Of a DNA stretch of 64,000 nucleotides, positions 42,639-54,030 are shown piece after piece. Position numbers and translations under genes: made by a program. A model generated the notes under the pieces. The model was not told the DNA's origin. It made no database searches and saw only the letters and a list, made by a program, of their open reading frames with translations. This stretch comes from Dama dama (Eukaryota; Chordata; Mammalia; Artiodactyla; Cervidae). Numbering within the stretch: the stretch's first letter is position 1; each line of letters opens with the position of its first letter. The stretch spans positions 27,971,981 to 28,035,980 of the forward strand of contig NC_083693.1 in assembly GCF_033118175.1 (NCBI RefSeq), written 5' to 3'.

Positions 42639-43206
42639 TTTCAAAATGAATGGGTTTAGGTGCGAGGACAGAAAAGGACAAAGTGAGAAACTCTTTCTTG
42701 TTAGAATGAATTTTTCCCAAACATGTCAAATTCTTCTCCAGAAACTTGAATAAGTTGTAGTCAAAGGTCCTCATGAACCTTGGAGGCAGACAGACTGGTT
42801 TTGATTTCTGGCTCCATGGCTTCCATGGCCTCTCTGGACCTGTTCCCTCCCTGTAAAGTGGGAAAATAGCTTGTAGGAAGGAGAGAAAATTCAGCAAGAG
42901 CTCGTTTTGTGCGCCTCATAGCCACTCAAAAAAGTGTTCATTTTCCCCCTCCCCTTACCCTCCTGCTCTATCGAGCCCCTGTTTTGGGTTGGGCTTCATT
43001 TGTGAATTTGTCTGTTCTGCAGCCTCTCAAAACCATGTGATGATGATTGCGAGCTCAGGAAAGAAATCTGTTTATGAAGGAGACCTGTGATAAATAAGTT
43101 ATTACACCCCAAGCTAAAAGTCAGCTAAAGCTGTTCCAGGGAACATATCCATCTTCAATGCTGCAGCTCATCCAAGAGTCTTGTGGTGAGATAAACCAGG
43201 GGCCTG
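42639..43206. other. unique DNA, no feature recognised
   Basis: About 570 bp. A 120-codon minus frame (42,535-42,897) overlaps the previous plus-strand frame and is unsupported. Confidence 0.35.
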
Positions 43207-43277
43207 CATGGGGAGGGGGGGGGGGTCACGCAGGTGGGGAGGGGCAGGGAGGAGGAGGGCGGAGGAGGAGGAGGGGA
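43207..43277 (+). repeat. G-rich/GGA tract with G-quadruplex potential
   Basis: It starts with an interrupted run of about 18 bases dominated by G, then repeated ggagg units (gaggaggagggcggaggagg). At least four GGG runs lie within 60 bases. Confidence 0.7.
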
Positions 43278-43292
43278 GTAAGATCACACACT

Positions 43293-43321
43293 CATACACA
43301 CACACACACACACACACACAC
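43293..43321. repeat. (CA)n microsatellite
   Basis: About 13 CA units, 15 bp right of the G-rich tract. Confidence 0.9.
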
Positions 43322-43825
43322 GTGAGCTCAGCGATGCAAGAGGCAGTGCATGGAGCTGAGAGGGCCTTTCCAGCCAGGAGACTGGGTTCCCTGAGGCTCT
43401 TTCCTTCTCTGGATCTAGGTTTTCTTATCCATAAAGCAAAGGAAATCAGAAAAGGTGGCCCTGAAGTCCCTCATGTTCTGAGAGTCTGGTGCACAGAGAC
43501 TTCCCCTGCCCAGGCCCGAGATCACGATGCCAGCTGGGACTCAGCAGTGTCCTGGGACAGGCCTGAGAAAGCTGATAGGGTGAGGAGGCCAGCAGTATGC
43601 ATTACACACGGCATCTCCTAGCTGTAGGTATGACGAACCCAGTAGTAACAGCAGCAGACCTGAGACTCTGGGAACTTAAAAACTTTGGCTCAATCCCTGA
43701 ATCCCTTGCTTTCTACTTCCAGGGCCCTTTTCTTACTGCAAAGCCCAAGCATTCAAAGAACTCAACCTCAGACCTCTCCTCCCATGTCCCCAAGATGGAA
43801 AAAAAGGCTGGGTTAACAGGGGAAC
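43322..43825. other. unique DNA, no feature recognised
   Basis: About 500 bp. Frames of 137 and 117 codons cross it; the second runs into the Bov-tA. Neither is recognisable. Confidence 0.35.
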
Positions 43826-44028
43826 CTTCCCATGATGGCTCAGAAGGTAAAGAATTTGCCTGCAATGCAGGAGACATGGCTTCGATTCCTGGGTTGGGAA
43901 GATCCCCTGGAGAAGGAAATGGCAGCCCACTCCAGTATTCTTGTCTGTGAAATCCCATGGACAGAGGAGCCTGGTGGGCTACAGTCCATGGGGTCGCAAA
44001 GAGTTGGACATGACTGAGCAACTAAACG
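43826..44028 (+). mobile_element. Bov-tA SINE
   Basis: The head is ccttcccatgatggctcaga, followed by box B and the tail cgcaaagagttggacatgac, with gagcaactaaacgcg leading directly into a CA run. Confidence 0.94.
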
Positions 44029-44058
44029 CGCACACACACACACACACACACACACATA

Positions 44059-44095
<37 letters not shown>

Positions 44096-44111
44096 ACATA
44101 CACACACACAC
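44029..44111. repeat. (CA)n microsatellite grown from the SINE end
   Basis: About 83 bp of CA with a few TA/AA interruptions. It starts exactly at the Bov-tA terminus. Confidence 0.95.
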
Positions 44112-44199
44112 GGGTGACTGTAAATTAGACTCATAGCAGAGCAGGGAAAGGAAGCCACCCTTCTAGTGTGAGCAGAACAATAAAGTCAGTAATAATAAC

Positions 44200-44395
44200 A
44201 GCTCCAGTCTCATTCGTTCAGAGTGTAAGGAGGTGGGTCTCATTTCATTCTTTCTGTGTCCCTATGAGAAGGTGCTGCTATTATCCTCACTGTGCAGATG
44301 AGGAAACCGAGGCCCAGGGAGTTAACGAGTTCATCCATGATGAGTTAGTAGGTGGCAGGGCTCTGACTCCAGGCAGAGCTGTGATTTCAGGCTGA
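44200..44395 (-). mobile_element. MIR SINE
   Basis: gctgctattatcctcactgt, gcagatgaggaaaccgaggc and ctctgactccaggcagagct are the reversed MIR core and tRNA part. Confidence 0.8.
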
Positions 44396-45231
44396 GCCTA
44401 TTGAAACCAAAGCTTGTCCTCAGAGCTTGCAAGCTGGAGGCCTCTGCCACTGCACGATGCAAAAAGAAGGTTCTAAAGAAGACAGGTACCATAGGAATAC
44501 CCTGTGCAGAGACAAGACACCAGAGACTTCCAGTGGAGCCTCAGAAATGCAGGAAGGAGAAGCAGGAGGGTAAGCTGGGTCCTGGACCACAGGCCCAGAG
44601 GATTCTGGGAACTCCCTGGGAGGAATGCGGGGGTGCATTCTCCTAAATAAAAAGTGTGCCTGGATGCTGGGTAGCCAAATGGGGACAAGGCCCACCTGAG
44701 ATGCGGAGCCAAGTTCGTGATGGCCATGAGGACTTCTTGGACACTCCTGGGAGGTGGACAAGGGAGGTACTAGGATCCTGCCCTGGGTGGGAAACGGGTT
44801 CAGGAGATGACGTGGCCAGCTGGTGGTGTGGGCTAGGGCTGAGGACCCACAGACCTTGCCTCTGCTCTGCACAACACCTTTCCTGTGATGGCAGCTGACA
44901 CGCCCACCTGGAACACGGGCTCCCCCAGAACTCTCTGATGCTGCCCCAGGGTACCTCCAGGGGCACCTGCCTCACACAGGGCTCCATTCCTCCTGCTTGG
45001 AGACCGTAATGGGGAAGGAAGACATCGTGCACCCCCCCACCCTTCTTGTCCGTTCTCTGCCCGCTTCCCTCAGCTGCTTCTAGTGTGTCTAGAAAAGGGC
45101 CAGAGGGCCAGGGAGGGAGGAGAAATGAGGGTCAGAGCTGTTCTCGCTGGACTGTAACTATTGTGTTCTGCCATTGATGACTTAAAAAAAATTATTATCA
45201 GTAAGAACACTTAACGTAAGAGCCACTCGAC
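44396..45231. other. GC-rich unique DNA with overlapping frames
   Basis: Minus frames of 150 codons (44,420-44,872) and 129 codons (44,643-45,032) overlap plus frames of about 80 codons. High GC explains them, and I recognise no protein. No repeats seen. Confidence 0.35.
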
Positions 45232-45362
45232 AAATTTTTTTTCTTTATTTTTTGGCTGCATCTGGGGGCATGTAGGATCTTAGTTCTCAGACCCAGGATT
45301 GAACCCATACCCCTGGCATTGGGAATGTGGAATCTTAACCACTGGACTACCAGGGAAGTCCC
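45232..45362 (-). mobile_element. CHR-1 SINE
   Basis: T-rich tail (aaattttttttctttatttt) at left; gtggaatcttaaccactgga and reversed head ctaccagggaagtcccc at right. Confidence 0.9.
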
Positions 45363-45369
45363 CACCCTT

Positions 45370-46150
45370 AACAAAATTTTAAATGCACATTAGGTATAGT
45401 TAACCATAGGCATGATGTTGTATACAACAGATTTCTAGAATTTACTCATCTTATATAACTAAAACTTCACATCCATTAAACAGCAACTCCTATTTTCCCC
45501 TCCCTGCAGACCTCAGCAACCACTGTTCTCCTCTCTGTTTCTATGAGTTTAACTATTTTAGATCCCTGGTTTATTTCACTCAACATAATGTCCTCCAGGT
45601 TCATCCATGTTACTGCAAATGGTAGGATCTCCTTCTTTTCTAAGGCTGAATAATATTCTATTCTATGTATATACATTTTCTTTATCCATTCGTCCATCAA
45701 TGGACATTCAGGTTGTTTTCACATCTCGGCTGCAAATAGTGCTGGGATAAACATGGGAACGCAGATAATCTCTTTGAGATCTTGATTTCAATTCTTTTGG
45801 ATGTAGACCCAGAAGTGGGATTGCTGGATCATATGGTAATTCTATTTTCTATTTTTTGAGGAACTTCCATACAGTTTTTCATAGCAGCTGCACCCATCAA
45901 CAATGTTCAGGAGTTCCATTTCCCCTTGTCCAAGTCAAAACTTGTTAGTTTTTTGTTTTCTGATAATAGCCATCTTAAGTGATATGAGGTAATAATTCAC
46001 TGCAATTTTGAGGTGCAGGATTAGTAATGTTAAGCATCTTTTCCCATATCCATTGGCCACGTGTATGTCTTCTTTGGAGAAATGTCTCTTCAAGTTTTTG
46101 TGCATTTTTAATTGAGTTGTCTGGTTTTTTGCCACTGAGCTGTAGGAGTC
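45370..46150 (-). mobile_element. old L1 3' half (L1M type), about 780 bp
   Basis: Reversed 3'UTR text (taggtatagttaaccatagg, ctctgtttctatgagtttaa) is followed by the ORF2 end (tccatcaatggacattcagg, gggattgctggatcatatgg, ttgagttgtctggttttttg). The minus frame 45,476-45,700 still reads EWIKKMYIHRIEYYSALEK, the L1 ORF2 C-terminus. Confidence 0.85.
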
Positions 46151-47238
46151 TGTAGGGGTCCTGAGAGTCCTGGCCTCCCTTTTTGGGGACCTCTGTGTGT
46201 GGCGTCTCTGTGCAAGAGAAGTGCTCTCCAGCGATGCCTCGCCAGTTCTTCTAGAGTCCACACCCAGTGGCACAACCCACACAACCTCTTTTTGTTGGGG
46301 AAGTCATCTTGCATGGAGCCCTTTCCAAATGACTCCTATCCCATCACACACATAAGACTCAGAAAAACTCCACTGGAATTGGGAGGGGCAGGTTTGCCTG
46401 ATTCCTGATTCCCAATATTTGGCTCTAGGTAGTACTCCTGGCAAGATAGAGGTGCTCATCTTACAAGACAAGAACACTCAAAGGAATGCTCAAAATAGAA
46501 GGAGAAAATCCTCAGAAGGACCCAACATCAGGACCAGACTGAAGAAAGAATGAAAGGAAAGAGTGAGGTTGACAGTTTTGCAGGTGATGGACAGGTCAAG
46601 AAGGTGAGGACCAAAACAGTTTTTGACATCCATTCATGCCCAGAAGGTTAATGAGCTTCTGTGTATTCGTGGAGGGTAGGGTCTCCTTTCTGGTGAAGCA
46701 CCCGCTCTCCTTCCATTTGTAGTCTAATCACAAGCTTATTCTGGGGTGGGTATGAGGAGGTGGCATGGTTTACCTTCATTTATTACCCTGAAAGCTTAAA
46801 TAATATCAACTGGATCAATAGTTTGGGAAACAGGTAAAATGGGTACAAGCTGATGGGGAATAAGAAGACAGAACCAAGGCAGTGCTCAAGGCCTGGTCAG
46901 GGAAATTATTCCTTCCAGCAAGAAGGGAATGGTCAGAGCTGGTCAGGGAAGGAAGACTGAGGGATTGAAAAGAAGAAGGAAAAAAGCGTGTGCTGAATGA
47001 AGAAAGGTCTTTGGGGAAAAAACGGCAATAAAATAGGAGAAGTTAGAGAAGGAAAAACTGTTAGGAAATTTGTTTAATGGGTGAAGCATCCACTTGAGAA
47101 CCAAATCAGTAGTATGGCCACAGGAGAGCATCCCAGATTGAGAGCATGCTGGAGTGGGAAGGGCAGACCACAACCCTTCAGCCTAAAGGAGCAGGAAGTC
47201 ATCAAGGCCATGGTTATGGGAGCACTCTTGGGACTAAA
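46151..47238. other. mostly unique DNA with probable L2 scraps
   Basis: gaggttgacagttttgcagg and gatggacaggtcaagaaggt (46,567-46,606) resemble reversed L2 ORF2. The rest is unrecognised. No exon supported. Confidence 0.35.
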
Positions 47239-47249
47239 TAAGAAACTTG

Positions 47250-47561
47250 GGGCTTCGCTGGTCGCTCAGTGGTGAAGAATCTGCCTGCCGATGCAGGAGA
47301 CACAGGTGTGATCCCTGATCTGGAAAGATCCCACATGTCTCGGAGCAACTAAGCCCATGCACCACAACTACTGAACCACAACCACTGAAGCCCACTCTCC
47401 CTAGAGCCTCTGCTCTGCAACAAGAGAAGCCACTGCAATGAGAAGCCCAAACACCATAACTAGAGAGCAGCCTCCACCCGCCACAACTAGAGAAAGTGTA
47501 CACAGCAACAAAGCCCCAGCAGAGCCAAAAACAAACAAATAAATAAAATTATTTTTTAAAA
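47250..47561 (+). mobile_element. CHR-2 SINE
   Basis: The head ggcttcgctggtcgctcagt is followed by a full CHR-2 body and (AAAT)n tail. aagaaacttg (47,240-47,249) and aagaagcttg (47,562-47,571) are the likely TSD. Confidence 0.93.
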
Positions 47562-47571
47562 AAGAAGCTTG

Positions 47572-48004
47572 ATTGCTATTGTAGGGTGATAAAGAAAATT
47601 ACCATTTTACCATATGGCACCAGAGAGTCTCTTAGGCAAGGAACTATCTTTGTAAAAATACCATCAGTTTCTTAGGTGGTTGCAATGTGGGATCTTGGAA
47701 AACTGGGTTGGAAGGAAACAATGAGAGAGTTAAGCTCTTAGGCAAATTAAATGCATAGAAACTTAGATGTGGAGAAGAGGAAAAGGAGGGAGAGAGGAGG
47801 CCTAGGAACATCACTGGAGGTTTAAGTTGTTAAGAAATGGCTGAGGGACAGAGAAGCGAAATATTCAGCCTTAAATTATCTGGCTGCAGTTCTGTGATAT
47901 TCTTCTCCTCATTGTGCCTTCAAATCACAAGGAAAAATCTATGATGCAGAACTACCTCATACGCACTATATTTGGGGCATGTGAACATGCAAAAAAGGTG
48001 GGTC
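47572..48004. other. unique DNA, no feature recognised
   Basis: About 430 bp between a CHR-2 and an L1, with nothing recognised. Confidence 0.35.
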
Positions 48005-48020
48005 AAGAAAAGTGTGTGTC

Positions 48021-48571
48021 AGCCAGGACATGGAAGCAACCCAAATGTCCATCAATAGAGGAATGGATAAAGAAGATGTGGTATATATATACAGTGGAAT
48101 ACTACTCAGCCATTAAAAAGATGAAATAATGCCACTGGCAGCAACACAGATGGACCTAGAGACTGTCATACTGAGTGAAGTAAGTCAGACAGAGAAAGAC
48201 AATATCATATGACATCACTTACATGTGGAATCTAAAAAAAAAAAAAAGGTACAAATGAACTTATCTACAAAACAGAGTTACAGATGTAGAAAACAAACAT
48301 GGCTATCAGGGGTAAATGGGGAGAGGGATGAATTGGAAGATCGGGACTGACATATACACATTGCTATATATAAAATAGATAACTAATTAAGGGCCAGCTG
48401 TATATAGCACAGGGAACCCTACTCAATCCTCTGTAATAACCTATATGGGAAAAGAATCTGTAAAAAAGTAGATATACATATGTGTATAACTGATTCACTT
48501 TGCTACACACCTGAAACTAACACAACAGTTTAAATCAACCATACTCTAATTAAAAAAAATTTCTTTAAAAA
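48021..48571 (+). mobile_element. L1 3' end with 16-bp TSD
   Basis: agccaggacatggaagcaac starts in ORF2 (MWYIYTVEYYSAIKK reads in frame). The 3'UTR ends aacacaacagtttaaatcaa with an A/T tail. aagaaaagtgtgtgtc (48,005-48,020) and aagaaaagtttgtgtc (48,572-48,587) match at 15 of 16. Confidence 0.95.
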
Positions 48572-48587
48572 AAGAAAAGTTTGTGTC

Positions 48588-48794
48588 CCTTATCAGAGTT
48601 GTAACCCAGGGGAAGATAAAGGTCCACGACACTAAACAGAAAACAAGAATTATCAACCCCCCCCACCCCCCACATCAGAGACACAGTTGGCTAGGAAAGC
48701 TTTTGAAATTTACAAAAACCAAGGCAGGCAGCTAGATTGGCCTCACATTCCCAAAGACAGGCTAGTGAGGATTTGAGTCAATTTCAGCTAGTCT
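48588..48794. other. unique DNA with a C-rich patch
   Basis: accccccccaccccccaca-type text near 48,656-48,672; otherwise nothing recognised. Confidence 0.35.
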
Positions 48795-48975
48795 TTTAGA
48801 CAGTGTACCTCGAACTTCCACGCACGATGAAATCCCCTGAATTTTTATTAAAACACAGTTTCCTGGCCCCTGAGCCCTGAGAGTTTGATTCAGCAGGTAT
48901 GAGGGGAGTCCATGGATCTTGAATGAGTTCCCAGGGGATGCTGCTGCTGCTGTGAACAGCAGTGGTTAACAGACA
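48795..48975 (-). mobile_element. MER20-like hAT MITE
   Basis: attaaaacacagtttcctgg, gagagtttgattcagcaggt, atgagttcccaggggatgct and acagcagtggttaac follow the MER20 layout. Confidence 0.7.
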
Positions 48976-50116
48976 GGAGACTCCAGCCCCTAAAAGTACC
49001 CTTAAGATGTTTCTTTCCAAAATCTACCTCTCTTGCCAGGAAACTCAAAATCTTTTCAGTGTGAGGTTCAGCTAATACATTCAGAATTTCTAATCACCAC
49101 TGACTCCTCCCTTACCCAGGAAAACAAGGGCCCTTCCTTCAGACCCACGTGGGTAAAATGGGAAACCACCAGCACATTTCCCGTCACTCAGCGTCCTCCT
49201 GTTTGCCTACCTCCTTGTCTATCTCTTTGACTTAAGCCATGAGCCCCGTGAGAGCACCGTCCAGCACGTGGGGTTTAACAACTGTTTGGTAGGTACTGGA
49301 GTGAGCAAATTGCCCTCTTTGAAGTCCTGAATAGGAGAAACATTTCACTCTGGACCAAAGTGGGCGGGAAAGTGGGGAGCTGAGGTCCACAGGGTGGGCC
49401 CAAGGCCAAAGACTTCCCCCCTTCACCCTCCCGTGACCCCTGGTCTCCCAAGCCCCTCCCTCACAGACTCTGGGCTCCCCACTTCTCGACCTCAGCTGTG
49501 TGGACACAGGGGGAGGATGCCACCTCGTGGGAGAGAAAGAGGAGAAGCGAGGAGGGGCTCTGGCCAGCACAGAGGGCTGGAAGGGAAGAAATAACATCTC
49601 CTCCAGGGTGACGGGGGCTGCGTGCAGCAGATGATGCAGAGCTTGTGAGGGAGGCTGCCACCGGCCCCCCGCCCTTCGCCATCCTCCCGTTCTGCCTCCC
49701 TGCCCCCTCCCCGCCTCCTACTCAGAACCAGTGACTAATTGCATCGCGTTTCTCTTTGACTTGCGTCACCCGGCAGAGAGTGTGTGGTTGTTTTTCCAGC
49801 TTATTCTTTCAGGGATCCTAAGTGACATTTCTTAAGTGCTCTTCTCCTGTCTTGGAGCAGTGCACCTCCTCTATGCTCTCCCCCTCAATCTCTCTTGCTC
49901 TCCTCCTCACTCAACTCAGCTCCCTTCCCAAGGGCTGCTGGTAAGAACAAGAACAGCAGCGCAGAGGCAGGGGGCAGGTCCCCATGATGCAGCAGAGAGG
50001 TTTTCCTGCTCCCTGACCCCTGGGAGACCCCAACCGGAAGAGTCCCTCAGGAGGCACTGTCCCCCACCCACCCTGCAAGAGAGGGCCTTTGCTGAAAGTC
50101 ACATCGGGTCTGTTGG
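48976..50116. other. 1.1 kb of unique, partly GC-rich DNA
   Basis: Frames of 121 codons (minus, 49,232-49,597) and 118 codons (plus, 49,836-50,192) are unsupported. 49,730-49,835 is a conserved-looking non-repeat patch (gtgactaattgcatcgcgtt, gcttattctttcagggatcc), possibly regulatory. Confidence 0.35.
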
Positions 50117-50180
50117 CCTTCCTCCCTCTTTCCATTCCTTCCTTCCTCTCTTCCTTCCTTCCTTCCTTTTTTCTTCTCCC
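50117..50180. repeat. (TTCC)n pyrimidine microsatellite
   Basis: ccttcctccctctttccatt followed by ttccttccttccttcctttt. Confidence 0.9.
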
Positions 50181-50230
50181 TTCCATCTATGAACATTTTC
50201 TGAGACCAGCTAAGGGTCAGCCCCTAGTAT

Positions 50231-50438
50231 AGTTGCTGTTGTTTGGTCACTCAGTTGTGTCTGGCTCTTTGTGATCCTGTGGACTGTAGCCCACCATCTG
50301 TCCATGGTATTTTCCAGGCAAAAACACTAGAGTGGGTTGTCATTTCCTGCTCTAAGGGATCTTCCTGAATCAGTGATCAAACCCACATTTCCTGCATTGG
50401 CAGGAGGATTCTTTACCACTGAGCCACCAGGAAGCCCC
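50231..50438 (-). mobile_element. Bov-tA SINE
   Basis: Reversed tail ttgctgttgtttggtcactc, reversed head gagccaccaggaagccccc. Confidence 0.93.
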
Positions 50439-50939
50439 CCTGTAGAGAAGGGCAAGCAGAACAAGCATAATTTCTGTCCCCAATGGCACAAGGGGGGTCC
50501 ATAATTATCCATCAGTAAACTATCACAACTCAATGGGTATATCCTATAATCTGGAAGGCTACAGGTGCTCCTACATTGCATTGAGTAAGCACCAAACCTG
50601 GGGGAATAAAGATAATCAGGGGAGGCTTCTAGGAGGTGGTGTTACAAAATGTGGATGAGATGCTATAGAAGAGAGGCAGGGAATGGACAGAAATAAAGCA
50701 AAGAAAAAAAAACTATCATCGTGGTTAGGATACAGCAGAAAAAGCGAAGGAGTGAAATCAGCTCAGTGTGAGCCATCAGGCAGCCATCTGTGAGCCTCGG
50801 GCTTCCTCCTCCATAAAATAAGGGAGTTGGGGCAGATCATCTCGAAAACCCCCTTTAGCTCTAAAAGTCTGATGGCTAGTCAGAATCTCCTATTGTGCTA
50901 AAAAAAAAAAAAAAAAGGCAAGTAGCACGAGGAAGGAGA
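50439..50939. other. unique DNA, probable MIR scrap and an A17 run
   Basis: cctcgggcttcctcctccat near 50,796 resembles a MIR core. A run of 17 A lies at 50,900-50,916. Confidence 0.35.
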
Positions 50940-51250
50940 GCACAGAGTGAAGCGGACAATGGGCTTGGAGTCCGAGGCCTGTGTTCAGTCACGTCTGACT
51001 CTGAGACACTATGAACTGGAGCCCACCAGGCTCGTCTGCCCATTCTTCCGGCAAGAATACTGGAGTCAGTTGCCATTTCCTTCTCCAGGGTGGAGTCTGA
51101 GTACCTGTATTTAAATGCAGGCCATTTGCTACCTGTGGGACTTTCAACAAGGTGGATAAGCTCCACGAGCCTCAGTCTCCTCATCTGTAAACTGGGGATG
51201 AGAATGTCGGCCATTTCACAGGACTATTGGTAGAATAATATTATTGGTAC
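50940..51250 (+). mobile_element. MIR SINE split by a Bov-A fragment
   Basis: gggcttggagtccgaggcct (left) and, right of the insertion, tgctacctgtgggactttca and cagtctcctcatctgtaaac form the MIR tRNA part and core. Confidence 0.75.
50977..51090 (-). mobile_element. Bov-A fragment inside MIR, 11-bp TSD
   Basis: gtgttcagtcacgtctgact to ccatttccttctccaggg. tggagtccgag (50,966-50,976) and tggagtctgag (51,091-51,101) match at 10 of 11. Only 114 bp; no tRNA-like head. Confidence 0.9.
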
Positions 51251-52104
51251 TTATTGCTAATAAATTAATAATTCATTACCAATAATAAAATCATCAGTAG
51301 AATAATCCTGTGGAATTATAATAAGAAAATGCATCTGCAAGTGTATACTGAGCACAGGAATGACTAAGTTCTGAGCTACTGTTGCCAGGGGCGTATCTAT
51401 TGGCCCACACAGAATGTTAAGGACATAGGGATTTCTTCTTAGTTTAAATTTCAAGTAAAGATTCTTCCCAGCCAAAAAAAAAAGGGGGGGTGGAGTGCTT
51501 AACATCAAAAATTTCAATGGTCAGAGAGCATGGAGTGCAGTCACCAGCCCAACATTGCTGATCTCAAAGGGCTTTTTCTTCCAGCCAGAAAAGTCACTGA
51601 TAGGGACAGGGAACGGCCATATTACAGGACCTCCCCAAATAACAAAGACTTCGCGCTCCAAGGACCTCAAAGCAAGAAGCAGGCATCTCAGCACAGAGCA
51701 GATCCCAGTATACAGATGGGCACTTGGACCAAAATCGACAGCAGACCACAACCGTTCTCAAATCCACTGAGCTAAGAAACCTGACTCCCTCCTTAGTGAG
51801 GACGATGCAGAGGCCGACATCAGGACAGCTTAGGTTGTCTCTGCTTCTGGGGATCACTGTTCAGCTGTCACCAGAGTGAGCCCTTCCCAGGAAATACTGT
51901 GGACGGCATCCAGGAGCCTCCAGCTGAAGAAGAGTTCTCGTTCCACATATACACCTGGGCTCATTGGCCCTGCCTGATGGTTACAGCCAAGACTCTGAAA
52001 GCAAGCCCCTCCCTTTCAGAATTCTGTCCGGGGGTGTGCTGCTGTTACAGACCATCTAACATACTGCGTCACACAATGGCTGACACCAAATGAGACCTCA
52101 ACAA
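51251..52104. other. unique DNA, no feature recognised
   Basis: About 850 bp. Frames of 76-91 codons overlap on both strands near 51,500-51,850. A G-rich patch (aaaaggggggggtgg-like) lies near 51,480. Confidence 0.35.
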
Positions 52105-52720
52105 CATTTTACTCGTGTCTGTTAGTTGCAAAGTGCTTTTTCATCTATATTCTCCTTTAATGCTTTCAGTAACCTGGAGGGAAGCTGACATGACAATACT
52201 CATTGTGAGAGCCAATAGTGGCTGCGCACCACAACTCTCCAGATCTCCCCCTTTGTGAGCACGTGGCAGGACCATGCTTCCCTGCACCCTTGGAGTTACA
52301 GATGACTATGTGACTTGCTCTGACTAATGAAACGTGAGCAGAGTAATGTGTGTTACTTCCAGGTGGATGCACCAACATTTGTTCCTACTCTCCCTGTCCC
52401 AGCACCATAGAAATTAACAATGCTTCTGATGGTAACTGTTTTTGTCCGGCTCTGTCCTAGAAGAAAAACAACAGAGCCCTCAGTAAACCAATGAGGGACA
52501 CGAAAAGTGAGTAAGAAATAAATCTTTGCTGTATTAAGCAACTGAGTTTTGAGGGTTGTTTCTTACTTCAGCATGAGCCCATGCTGACTGATAGACCCAA
52601 GTCACAGATAAGAAATCTAGGACTGAAACAGGTGAAATGAACTAACGTGTCTTTACAGCAAGATAGTGGCAAAACAAGGACTGAAAGGACACTCTTTCTG
52701 AAGCTAAGTTTGATACTGCA
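52105..52720 (-). mobile_element. MIR SINE split by an LTR
   Basis: Left part (52,105-52,203): caaagtgctttttcatctat and ttcagtaacctggagggaag. Right part (52,597-52,720): gtcacagataagaaatctag and aggtgaaatgaactaacgtg. They are consecutive segments of a reversed MIR. Confidence 0.6.
52204..52596 (+). mobile_element. MLT1/ERVL-type solo LTR inside MIR
   Basis: It starts near tgtgagagcc and contains cgtggcaggaccatgcttcc, tatgtgacttgctctgacta and gtgtgttacttccaggtgga, an aataaa signal (aagaaataaatctttgctgt) and a typical end (gcatgagcccatgctgactg). Confidence 0.65.
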
Positions 52721-53629
52721 AAACTAGCTTGAGTCTTGAAATTAGACCCTTTGAAACTGGAACTAGGTAACTTTCATCCTTGCTATCAGTCCCCAGGAGC
52801 TCAGGTTCCGGCAGAAGAGAACACACAGGACAGTCAGCCCGTGAGTATCCTCACTAAGTGGAAGCTTCTAGGAGACTTGGAACTTTGCAAATATAGCCAG
52901 AGCTCACGCCATCTGTAAGCAGATAAAGTCCTGTACTCTGCCTTGATTTTCCGACTCATGGAAGAACAAAGAGGTTGGCTTAGGTCATCAGCTCTTTCCA
53001 CTTTCCCGTTTAGAGGGTATGAGAAGAGACTAGCACAGGCATACCTGTACTTGAAACAAGGGATGACTCAGCAGGGGAGAACAAAAGACCTGCCCACAAA
53101 GAATCACATTCCCTTTAACCCCAGCCCTGACTACCACGTAATGCTGAGGAAGCCTATGAGGTCTGGGAAGACCAGGAATAATTGTCAGTGGAGTTCACTC
53201 ATTAGTGATAAGAAGTGGACTGGGGCTTCAGAGATACAGCCATGTATCTGCTGCAAAAGAAGAATAGATTCACCTGTGTTACCTGGAGGGAAAAATAGCC
53301 TGGCGACTGCTCTTGGCTTAGGCTTGTGGTCCAGGCCTCTTAATGGAAGACCTGGGTTCACCACACAGCTGACCTTGCCCGATGGCTAGCCCAAGCCTGC
53401 ACAATGGCCTCCTGGGCAGCCCATCAGTCCGGTGGTCGTTACACAGCAGCTTTTGTAAGTGTTGCGCTCACTTGCCCGTGTCATCCAGTCCCAGTGTGCT
53501 AGGGTGGTGGGATGGGTCTGGCCTCCTGCTTTGTAGTTTCTTGGATCCCCAAAAAGAGCACAGAGATGGCCAAGACAGGAAGCTGCTGATATAAACCCAA
53601 GGGCATACAGGCTTAAATCATTTAGGTTT
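52721..53629. other. 0.9 kb of unique DNA with a 148-codon frame
   Basis: The plus frame 52,943-53,389 contains a CxxC-like pair (PCICCKRR) but no domain I recognise. No splice or promoter context was found. Probably chance. Confidence 0.25.
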
Positions 53630-53720
53630 CACTGTCTGTTAGACTGATGTTCTCTTCACGTTGCAGATGAGGGAACGGAGACCTAGGAGACAGTGCTTGC
53701 CAAGTATTAAGTACTCACAT
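53630..53720 (-). mobile_element. MIR SINE fragment
   Basis: cgttgcagatgagggaacgg followed by agacctaggagacagtgctt matches the reversed MIR core. Confidence 0.6.
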
Positions 53721-53737
53721 GAAGAGTAATTCTTATT

Positions 53738-53767
53738 TTGTCATCATCATCATTATTATCATCATTT
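53738..53767. repeat. (ATC)n/(ATT)n trinucleotide repeat
   Basis: gtcatcatcatcattattat followed by catcatt. Confidence 0.85.
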
Positions 53768-53844
53768 GGAAGATTCAGACTTCAAAGAGTTTCATGGTAT
53801 CTCCAAATCCCGTCTTTTAGATATCAGCAAAATCTTTTGATCAA

Positions 53845-54030
53845 AACTTCTCAAACTTTGCAGCAAATCAGAATTACTTTAAGAGTTCTAAAAAAAAAAT
53901 GTACATGCGTGGTTTCTACCTCAATCCATAAGAACTACCTAAAAGAACCTATAGGTTTGGAGCCCAGCTTTAGATGTTTTATCTTGCTTTCCAGATAATT
54001 CTAATATACTTCCTAAGTTAGAGAACCATG
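53845..54030. mobile_element. MER5A-like hAT MITE
   Basis: acttctcaaactttgcagca, aatcagaattactttaagag, gataattctaatatacttcc and gttagagaaccatgg match the MITE's ends and interior. Confidence 0.65.

Noticed and set aside
44420..45032. Minus frames of 150 and 129 codons
   Set aside because: GC-rich DNA with mutually overlapping frames on both strands; no family recognised.
52943..53389. 148-codon plus frame with a PCICC motif
   Set aside because: A single Cys cluster without a zinc-finger layout and with no exon context.
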